From contig DGOD01000269.1 of assembly GCA_002389265.1 (NCBI GenBank), positions 5,126 to 16,378 of the forward strand: 11,253 nt of DNA, given 5' to 3'. The DNA is from Gammaproteobacteria bacterium UBA4475. Its GTDB lineage: Bacteria > Pseudomonadota > Gammaproteobacteria > Pseudomonadales > Azotimanducaceae. The translations under genes were made by a program, and so were the position numbers. The notes beneath the pieces were generated by a model that saw only the letters and a program-made list of their open reading frames with translations, had not been told where the DNA came from and did no database searches. This document shows, piece after piece, positions 6,851-11,253 of the stretch. Each line of letters opens with the position of its first letter. Position 1 is the first letter of the stretch.

Positions 6851-7648
6851 ATGCAACGTTTAAAAGATAAAGTCGCCATCGTCACAGGCGCAGGCCAAAC
6901 ACCCGGCACCACCATCGGCAACGGTCGAGCCACCGCGATCTTGTTTGCCCGTGAAGGCGCCAAGGTGATGCTCGTCGACCGAGATCGCGAATCGGCCACC
7001 GAAACTCAGCAGATGATCGAGGCGGAAGGCTTTCAGGCCATGGTCTGGACCATGGACGTGACCAATGAAGACCAGTGCATTGCGATGGCCCGAGCCTGTA
7101 AAGACCACTTTGGTCGCATCGACATTCTGCACAACAATGTCGGTATCGGCACGGGCGATCGGGGCGCAACGTCCATTAGCCTGGACGCTTGGGACAACAT
7201 TATGGCGGTGAATCTGACAAGTATGCTGCTCACCTGCAAGCAGGTGATTCCCATCATGCGCGAACAAGGCAGCGGCGTTATTACCAACATTTCATCGGTG
7301 GCAGCATGGGCTGCCACCGGCATGGTCGCCTACAAAACCTCGAAAGCCGCGATTCTGGCCCTGACCCAGAATATCGCCATGGGGAATGCGCACTATGGCA
7401 TTCGCGCCAACACTATTTTGCCAGGCTTGATGAACACGCCTATGGCCATCGAAGGTTACACCGCCACCACAGGCAAGCCTCGCGAGGAGGTGATTGCTGC
7501 GCGAGATTCACGGGTGCCACTGGGCAAAAAAATGGGCACGGCCTGGGATGTAGCCCACGCCGCCGTATTTTTAGCCAGCGACGAAGCGGGATTTATTACC
7601 GGCGTCAACCTACCCGTCGATGGTGGTCAAAGCCTGCGGGTCGGCTAA
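6851..7648 (+). CDS. Short-chain dehydrogenase/reductase (SDR) family oxidoreductase
   Basis: Cytoplasmic NAD(P)-dependent oxidoreductase of 265 residues, normal for a classical SDR. The Rossmann glycine motif is TGAG at 12-15, but the usual short link to the next glycines is lengthened, reading QTPGTTIGNGRA (16-27). D70 in MDV and NNVG at 95-98 (NNAG in most members) follow. The catalytic set is intact: N121, S148, Y161 and K165 (YKTSK). A C-terminal GFITGVNLPVDGG block is typical. Acidic D43 after the second strand (LVDRDRE) suggests NAD preference. The substrate is not evident; the next gene, a hydratase-family protein 44 bases downstream, points to a hydroxyacyl-CoA or steroid/lipid intermediate. 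The ATG has only a weak GGGGAT upstream; an earlier start is not supported. Confidence 0.93.
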   Translation: MQRLKDKVAIVTGAGQTPGTTIGNGRATAILFAREGAKVMLVDRDRESATETQQMIEAEGFQAMVWTMDVTNEDQCIAMARACKDHFGRIDILHNNVGIGTGDRGATSISLDAWDNIMAVNLTSMLLTCKQVIPIMREQGSGVITNISSVAAWAATGMVAYKTSKAAILALTQNIAMGNAHYGIRANTILPGLMNTPMAIEGYTATTGKPREEVIAARDSRVPLGKKMGTAWDVAHAAVFLASDEAGFITGVNLPVDGGQSLRVG

Positions 7649-7692
7649 ATGCGCACCGCGATATTCTTCAATTTTTAATCAGGAAAGCAGTC

Positions 7693-8475
7693 ATGTCAGA
7701 CACCGAGCAAGATGTACTTTTATGTACCACCCAGGATCACGTTACCACCGTCAGCCTCAATCGACCGAAGCAACTCAACGCGCTGTCAAATGCTTTACGG
7801 GCGGCGATCACCAGCACATTTTTGCGCCTGCGCGACGATGATGAGACTCACGTCATCATCCTCACCGGCATAGGCCGCGGCTTCTCAGCCGGTCTCGACT
7901 TGAAAGAGTTAGGCCAGGCGGGCCTGCGCAGCGGCGTCTCCAGCGCCGACCTGCATAGCGCCGTCACTGGTGTGGGCAAGCCTATCATCGCTGCGATCAA
8001 TGGCTTTGCCATCACCGGCGGCTTTGAACTGGCGCTGATGTGCGACATTCTCATCGCCTCCACAGAAGCTCGGTTCGCTGACACCCATGTACGCATGGGG
8101 GTGGTCCCCGGCTGGGGTTTATCCCAGCGCCTCGCCCGCTTAATAGGTGCCTCGCGCGCCAAAGAGCTGAGCTTCAGCGGCAATTATCTGGATGCGGCAA
8201 CGGCGGAACGCTGGGGGCTGGTAAACCGGGTGTTACCGGCCGATGAGTTACTCAACCATTGCCAACAACTGGCGCTGGATATCTGCAGTGCCGATCCATT
8301 AACCCTGCAGACGGTCCACCAGTTGATCGATTATGGCTGCCAGCACAGTCTCGCAGAAGGCCTGCAAGAGGAGCACAAACGCAGCATTGCCCACACGGGT
8401 GATGTTAGCGCCAAGAAGTTGGAGGCCCGACGTTTGAGCGTTCAGGACCGAGGTCGAGCCCAACAGCCAGACTAA
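7693..8475 (+). CDS. Enoyl-CoA hydratase/isomerase (crotonase) family protein
   Basis: A 260-residue crotonase-fold protein. The frame is open far upstream, but that part overlaps the SDR gene; ATG 7693 is chosen because AGGAA (7681-7685) lies 7 bases before it and the family N-terminus (SLNRPKQLNAL, 21-31) follows. The oxyanion-hole segments are FSAGLDL (64-70) and ITGGFELAL (107-115). E112 matches the first catalytic Glu of rat enoyl-CoA hydratase (E144). The second (E164) is replaced by H132 in DTHVRMGVVPGWG, a variant I recall from many actinobacterial and proteobacterial EchA-type proteins. It binds an acyl-CoA with confidence; whether it hydrates, isomerises or cleaves is open. It probably forms a unit with the SDR gene. 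The stop codon lies inside an inverted repeat shared with the convergent phosphatase gene. Confidence 0.92.
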   Translation: MSDTEQDVLLCTTQDHVTTVSLNRPKQLNALSNALRAAITSTFLRLRDDDETHVIILTGIGRGFSAGLDLKELGQAGLRSGVSSADLHSAVTGVGKPIIAAINGFAITGGFELALMCDILIASTEARFADTHVRMGVVPGWGLSQRLARLIGASRAKELSFSGNYLDAATAERWGLVNRVLPADELLNHCQQLALDICSADPLTLQTVHQLIDYGCQHSLAEGLQEEHKRSIAHTGDVSAKKLEARRLSVQDRGRAQQPD

Positions 8476-8501
8476 CCTGGCGGCGCGTCACCAGCAGGTT
8501 A
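8473..8501. terminator. Inverted repeat carrying both stop codons of a convergent gene pair
   Basis: TAACCTG (8473-8479) and CAGGTTA (8495-8501) are exact reverse complements around a 15-base centre. The TAA stop of the hydratase gene is the left end and the TAA stop of the phosphatase gene (minus strand) is the right end. There is no T-run. A bidirectional terminator or 3'-end stabiliser is inferred from position. Confidence 0.4.
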
Positions 8502-9077
8502 CTTGAGGTGATGATGCTCGTTCAGAGTAATCACTGTCTTGTCGCCACCACTGGACGCCATAAACCGATTAATGCTGGTGTAGTTCGGATTGAAGAACAG
8601 CCGCGGCGCGAAACCCATAACATGGGCAGCCCACACATTGATCACGCCGCCATGACAGGTTACCGCAACCCGCTTTCCCGGGTTGTCGGTGATGATTTGT
8701 TCAAGGCTGGTGCAGACGCTCTGGGCAAACTTCGGAAAGTCTGCGTCGGTCTCACCCTGCATCAAGCGCAGCCACCGGGGATAATCCAATTCCTTGAGCT
8801 GCTCGGTGGGAATATAGTGACCCGACTGCTGATCGTACTCAGCCACGCCATCACAAACCTCTATGGCAAGGCCTGACTGACCTGACAGCGGCTCTGCCGT
8901 CTGGTAGGCACGCTGCATCGGGCTGGAATACAAACGGTCTATGTTTTCGTGCTGCAACCAGTCGGCCACCTTCTGCGCTTGCGCCAGACCAATCTCTGAC
9001 AAAGGTGGATTCGCAGGAGACCCATCTTGCTTAACCACTTTCTCTGGCAAACCATGCCGGATTAATACCAATTCCAT
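8499..9077 (-). CDS. Histidine phosphatase family protein (phosphoglycerate mutase-like)
   Basis: A 192-residue cytoplasmic protein of the histidine phosphatase superfamily, which works through a phosphohistidine. The RHG motif is R7-H8-G9, with H8 the nucleophile. PLSEIG (25-30), the SSPMQRAYQTA block (51-61, with R56) and the acid-base E80 follow; the second catalytic His is H142 in TCHGG. The length is near that of SixA/CobC/phosphoserine-phosphatase-like members and shorter than glycolytic phosphoglycerate mutase, so a small phosphatase is more likely than a mutase. The substrate is unknown. GGAGG at 9084-9088 sits 6 bases before the ATG, the best ribosome site in the window. It converges on the hydratase gene and lies downstream of exbD, but a terminator separates it from exbD. 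Confidence 0.93.
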   Translation of the reverse strand: MELVLIRHGLPEKVVKQDGSPANPPLSEIGLAQAQKVADWLQHENIDRLYSSPMQRAYQTAEPLSGQSGLAIEVCDGVAEYDQQSGHYIPTEQLKELDYPRWLRLMQGETDADFPKFAQSVCTSLEQIITDNPGKRVAVTCHGGVINVWAAHVMGFAPRLFFNPNYTSINRFMASSGGDKTVITLNEHHHLK

Positions 9078-9123
9078 CTTCTACCTCCAGTCATCACACT
9101 ACATTAAATGGCTGCTCGCACCC

Positions 9124-9154
9124 GCCAGGCGCACAGTTAACCGAGGCGCCTGGC
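9124..9154. repeat. Perfect 9-bp inverted repeat upstream of the phosphatase gene
   Basis: GCCAGGCGC (9124-9132) and GCGCCTGGC (9146-9154) pair exactly across 13 bases. No T-run follows on the minus strand. It lies 47 bases before the phosphatase ATG and just after the exbD terminator, so it may be an operator, a leader hairpin or a second stabilising hairpin. Confidence 0.5.
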
Positions 9155-9177
9155 CAACCAATTTAAAAACCCGCTTT

Positions 9178-9204
9178 AAAAAAAAAGCCCCGCATAAGCG
9201 AGGC
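9178..9204 (-). terminator. Rho-independent terminator downstream of exbD
   Basis: Read on the minus strand, GCCTCGC-TTAT-GCGGGGC forms a 7-bp stem (one T-G wobble) with a 4-base loop. It is followed at once by nine Ts (the A-run at 9178-9186). This is a standard intrinsic terminator for transcripts coming from exbD. On the plus strand the same hairpin has a C-A mismatch and only a short T-rich tail. Confidence 0.85.
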
Positions 9205-9260
9205 TTTCTTGTATCCAAAGGGCTGGCACTGCTTGTCTGGTACCGGCGGCCACCAAGGGC

Positions 9261-9285
9261 GTAGCCCCAGTGTGGGGCGAACCCC
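9261..9285 (+). repeat. REP-like element: GTAG followed by overlapping GC hairpins
   Basis: GTAG (9261-9264) leads directly into CCCCA-GTG-TGGGG (9265-9277). The second arm can instead pair as GGGG-CGAA-CCCC (9274-9285), so two hairpins compete. A GTAG or similar tetranucleotide at the foot of a short GC hairpin is the hallmark of REP sequences handled by RAYT transposases, and a RAYT gene begins about 540 bases away. Only one copy is seen in the window, so the call is tentative. Confidence 0.4.
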
Positions 9286-9332
9286 GCAGACGCTAACCCG
9301 AAAGTCAGCCCTACTACTCACGCCCACAAGTT

Positions 9333-9737
9333 TTAAGTGGCGGCAATCGAGACGTTGTAAACGCCTGCCTGGCGAGCCGAGTCCATCACGTGCACCAGAA
9401 TCTCTGTCGTGCTCTCCGTGTGGGGCTGCACGACAACGGGCGCGTCCGGGTTCTCAGCATGCAGGCGTTCTATGTTCGCCCGCACTGCTCTGAAATCCAC
9501 ATCTCGGCCGCGAATACGAATACGATCTCGATTCGTGATCTGAACCACGATGCTTTGCTTGTCAGCATCCTGAACATTCTGATTCTTGTCTGGGCTATTC
9601 ACATCCAAGCCAATCTCTTTAACGAACGTCGCCGTCACGATGAAAAAGATCAACATGATAAATACCACATCGAGCATCGGCGTTAAATCGATCTCGTCTT
9701 CTTCTGGCTGTCCGCCTTTACCTAGTAATCTGCGCAA
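9333..9737 (-). CDS. exbD: ExbD/TolR-family biopolymer transport protein
   Basis: Inner-membrane subunit of a proton-driven motor that, with an ExbB partner, energises TonB-dependent outer-membrane uptake. The 134-residue protein has a short charged cytoplasmic N-terminus, then DLTPMLDVVFIMLIFF with the proton-carrying Asp at D23. One membrane helix (about 23-39) and a periplasmic domain follow, ending NVSIAAT. Length and motifs are complete. The start is TTG 9735-9737, with AGGAG (9746-9750) 8 bases upstream. The nearby ATG (9742-9744) is in another frame, opens only an eight-residue peptide and is too close to the AGGAG. No exbB or tonB gene is present here: upstream is a transposase gene, downstream a terminator. 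It is therefore an orphan, or its operon has been interrupted or lies elsewhere. Confidence 0.9.
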   Translation of the reverse strand: MRRLLGKGGQPEEDEIDLTPMLDVVFIMLIFFIVTATFVKEIGLDVNSPDKNQNVQDADKQSIVVQITNRDRIRIRGRDVDFRAVRANIERLHAENPDAPVVVQPHTESTTEILVHVMDSARQAGVYNVSIAAT

Positions 9738-9745
9738 TGATCATA

Positions 9746-9750
9746 CTCCT
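9746..9750 (-). promoter_or_regulatory. Ribosome-binding site supporting the TTG start of exbD
   Basis: AGGAG on the minus strand lies 8 bases before TTG 9735-9737. It leaves only one base before the out-of-frame ATG at 9742-9744, so the TTG is the better start. Confidence 0.6.
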
Positions 9751-9810
9751 GGCTCAACGCTATTGCGGGCAAGCATACAGTGACTTTGATTGGTTTTAAA
9801 GCACCACCGC

Positions 9811-9825
9811 GCGCTAATTTAGCGC
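9811..9825. repeat. Short perfect palindrome directly after the transposase stop codon
   Basis: GCGCTAA (9811-9817) mirrors TTAGCGC (9819-9825) around a single base; as a hairpin it would have a 6-bp stem and 3-base loop. It touches the TGA of the transposase gene. No T-run follows immediately on the minus strand, although TTT occurs about 12 bases on. It may be an mRNA-end hairpin or the edge of the mobile gene. Confidence 0.45.
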
Positions 9826-10695
9826 TCATTGACCTGCAGCTCGCAGACCAAGGCGAGTTTGCTGGCTAATAACCTTGCTGACGGTCGTGTAATGCAGACC
9901 CAGCGCTTCGCCGATTTCCATCAGTGTATAGGAATGCTTCAGATGGGCCTGGCAGATCAGCTCGTTGCGATCGACCCGGCTTTTGTCCTGAATATTCTTA
10001 AACAAGGCTGGCAGGCTGCGTCGACGCCCCACTTTCTTCGGCCCACGTTTTGCCAGCTTCTCGCCCTGCAGAATGGGTTGCATCTCGTTAACAAACTGAG
10101 TTGACCCCAGCAAAACCTGCGCACTGCGATGCTCCAGTGGCGATTTGGCGCCAACACCCGCCATCACATAATCACGATATTGTTGCGGAGAGTCAGCCGA
10201 GTCTTCGAACAGCCCTAAACGGGTTTCAGTATGCAACCAGCCCGGGGTTTTGACCAAGCCCACGGCAGCCTTAAAACTGCTCCAACGATATTTGTGAGGC
10301 GCAGCACTGACACCGACTCTGACAGGATTCAGCTCAACGTAACGACACAAGCGCAACAGGTACCCTTTCGCTTCAAACAATATGCTTTTAAAACGCCCTT
10401 GGAATAACGGGCCTTCCTGGCCATGGCGACGATTATAATGTTGCGTGTAGACACCATTAAGTTGGCGCATACCTTTTGACAAATTCGCTTGGGGACACTC
10501 AACCACCAAATGATAGTGGCTCTCCATCAAGACATAGCTGTGGACTAACCAGCCGAATTTAACAACGACGGTTTCAACAATCTTGAGGAATGCTGTGCGA
10601 TCTATATCGTCAATGAATACATTTTGGTCGCGGCTTCCCTTGCTTGTCACATGATAGTGAGCGCCGGGGAATTCGATACGAACAGGTCTTGACAT
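9826..10695 (-). CDS. REP-associated tyrosine transposase (RAYT, Y1_Tnp family) with C-terminal helix-turn-helix
   Basis: A 289-residue HUH single-strand DNA transposase of the IS200/RAYT group. The N-terminus (RPVRIEFPGAHYHVTSKG) is characteristic. The metal-binding HUH motif is H60-Y61-H62 in MESHYHLVVE, preceded by SYVLM. GPLFQGRFKS (95-104) and RYVELNPVR (118-126) follow, with Y119 the likely catalytic tyrosine. Beyond the core, about 220-289 carries a basic patch (GPKKVGRRR) and a helix-turn-helix-like segment, YTLMEIGEALGLHYTTVSKVI (256-276), seen in the longer RAYT proteins. All key residues are present, so it looks intact. Such genes are usually single copy, without classic terminal repeats, and are linked to REP hairpins in the genome. 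The start is ATG 10693-10695 with a weak GAAAAG upstream. It lies 88 bases before exbD on the same strand. Confidence 0.93.
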   Translation of the reverse strand: MSRPVRIEFPGAHYHVTSKGSRDQNVFIDDIDRTAFLKIVETVVVKFGWLVHSYVLMESHYHLVVECPQANLSKGMRQLNGVYTQHYNRRHGQEGPLFQGRFKSILFEAKGYLLRLCRYVELNPVRVGVSAAPHKYRWSSFKAAVGLVKTPGWLHTETRLGLFEDSADSPQQYRDYVMAGVGAKSPLEHRSAQVLLGSTQFVNEMQPILQGEKLAKRGPKKVGRRRSLPALFKNIQDKSRVDRNELICQAHLKHSYTLMEIGEALGLHYTTVSKVISQQTRLGLRAAGQ

Positions 10696-10741
10696 AAATC
10701 GATTACTTTTCGTTAGCTTCTTCTTGTTATTCTTAACCGTC

Positions 10742-10797
10742 TAAAACTGCTTGAGATGGTCATCTCTGAGCACTATATCCGAGCACTATAAAACTGC
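10742..10797. repeat. Two interleaved direct repeats: TAAAACTGC and GAGCACTATA
   Basis: TAAAACTGC occurs at 10742-10750 and 10789-10797. Between them GAGCACTATA occurs twice, at 10768-10777 and 10781-10790, with a 13-base period; the second copy runs into the second TAAAACTGC. They lie 47-102 bases upstream of the transposase ATG on its strand, where regulator sites would be expected. Confidence 0.5.
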
Positions 10798-10866
10798 CAG
10801 TACGCTATCAGAATCTCGTGACGACTTGGCGTTGCTCGGTAACAGGATGCGTAAACGGACTACGAT

Positions 10867-11018
10867 AGTACCTCGACATTGACTGCGCGACAACCCTGAA
10901 TTGCCCCCAACTCAATGGTAATCAGCAAATGAAATTCTTCCGGCCTGCGGCTGCGATTTATGTCAAAGCTACTTGACGAATCCATCAATCTGTTAGTACC
11001 TTGGTGAGTACCTCGGTG
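10867..11018 (+). repeat. Three copies of AGTACCTyG, two in exact tandem
   Basis: AGTACCTTGGTG (10995-11006) is followed without a gap by AGTACCTCGGTG (11007-11018), differing at one base. A third, shorter copy, AGTACCTCG, lies at 10867-10875. The 12-base period puts tandem units close to one helical turn apart, which would suit co-operative binding of a regulator. Confidence 0.5.
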
Positions 11019-11105
11019 ACGCACCGCGAATCAATGACTTGGACGCTGATCGGCGTTCGCGCAAACATAACATGATGCGCGCCGGCGTTAATACTTAGAA
11101 CGTCA

Positions 11106-11135
11106 CTGACATTTCCAGGCAACCAAAAGTACTAT
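11106..11135 (+). promoter_or_regulatory. Candidate promoter for the MaoC-like gene
   Basis: CTGACA (11106-11111; 5 of 6) is followed after 18 bases by TACTAT (11130-11135; 4 of 6). The transcript would start near 11142, leaving a leader of about 60 bases. The spacing is one base long, so this is a moderate match only. Confidence 0.35.
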
Positions 11136-11201
11136 TTTAATCTAAAGGTTAGTCTGAAAGTTTTTCTTAAAAAACATCATGCAAGCAAACAGGAGAACCA
11201 C

Positions 11202-11253
11202 ATGGCGGCAGATAAATTCCCGATCCAATCTGGACACATCATGATGTTCGCGC
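11202..11253 (+). CDS. Probable MaoC-like acyl dehydratase, N-terminus (3' truncated by window)
   Basis: Only 17 codons are visible, reading MAADKFPIQSGHIMMFA. AGGAG at 11191-11195 lies 6 bases before the ATG, and the upstream region has promoter-like sequence, so a real gene start is likely. The 'FPIQ-GHIMMFAR' pattern resembles the start of the MaoC N-terminal dehydratase (hot-dog) domain in proteins that act on acyl-CoA or steroid intermediates. That would fit the SDR and hydratase genes nearby. So few residues are present that the family call is tentative; the existence of the gene is more certain than its function. Confidence 0.5.
   Translation, partial: MAADKFPIQSGHIMMFA

Larger units (their letters stand above)
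10696..11201. other. Non-coding stretch with several short direct repeats, between transposase and MaoC-like gene
   Basis: No frame longer than a few dozen codons was found. The segment separates two divergently read genes, so it should hold promoters for both. It contains three sets of short direct repeats, listed separately, and a candidate promoter near its right end. The last 60 bases before the MaoC-like gene are AT-rich. Confidence 0.6.

Noticed and set aside
7189..7692. Longer hydratase reading frame starting inside the SDR gene
   Set aside because: The added part is the SDR gene read out of frame; a good ribosome site and the family N-terminus place the start at 7693.
9205..9493. Plus-strand open frame across the exbD region
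   Set aside because: It runs antisense through exbD and the REP-like hairpins, and the translation is Arg/Ser/Pro-rich with no family features.
10742..11018. Direct repeats considered as a CRISPR array
   Set aside because: Repeats are 9-12 bases, of different kinds, without regular spacers, and no cas genes are present.

Overview
The window looks like chromosomal DNA of a gammaproteobacterium, probably a marine or other aquatic heterotroph. This is inferred from gene content (TPR-associated TRAP transporter, TonB-system ExbD, CoA-linked SDR/enoyl-CoA hydratase/MaoC genes, REP-associated transposase) and from promoter style. No rRNA, tRNA or CRISPR is visible, and no taxonomic marker allows a firmer call.

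Layout. (1) 1-279 (+): the 3' end of a gamma-glutamyltransferase, converging on a GAF-GGDEF diguanylate cyclase (315-1496, -). Their 35-base gap is bounded by a perfect inverted repeat. (2) 1800-5563 (-): a complete four-gene TRAP transporter operon, read tatT-like lipoprotein, dctP-like binding protein, dctQ, dctM. Gaps are 38 and 10 bases, and dctQ/dctM overlap by one base. This is the TPR-protein-associated (TPAT) class. The binding protein has Trp where carboxylate-binding DctP proteins carry a conserved Arg. (3) 5777-6565 (+): a PlsC-family acyltransferase, divergent from the transporter; both have recognisable promoters in the 213-base gap. (4) 6851-8475 (+): a short-chain dehydrogenase and an enoyl-CoA hydratase-family gene, probably one transcription unit for acyl-CoA or steroid/lipid metabolism. 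An inverted repeat that could be an operator lies upstream. (5) 8499-9077 (-): a histidine phosphatase, converging on the hydratase gene with an inverted repeat that includes both stop codons. (6) 9333-9737 (-): a lone exbD, with a factor-independent terminator, REP-like hairpins and another inverted repeat downstream. (7) 9826-10695 (-): a REP-associated tyrosine transposase (RAYT) directly upstream of exbD. (8) 10696-11201: a 506-base non-coding stretch with several short direct repeats. (9) 11202-11253 (+): the first codons of a probable MaoC-like acyl dehydratase.

How the genes work together. The transporter genes form one machine: outer periplasmic lipoprotein, periplasmic receptor and two membrane subunits. 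The SDR, hydratase and partial MaoC-like gene suggest a locus for breakdown or modification of acyl-CoA compounds. The acyltransferase next to a transporter suspected of taking a hydrophobic ligand is suggestive but unproven. I see no convincing wholly new system. The best leads are the TPAT operon with its altered binding site, the orphan exbD behind a RAYT with nearby REP-like hairpins, and the repeat-rich region before the MaoC-like gene.
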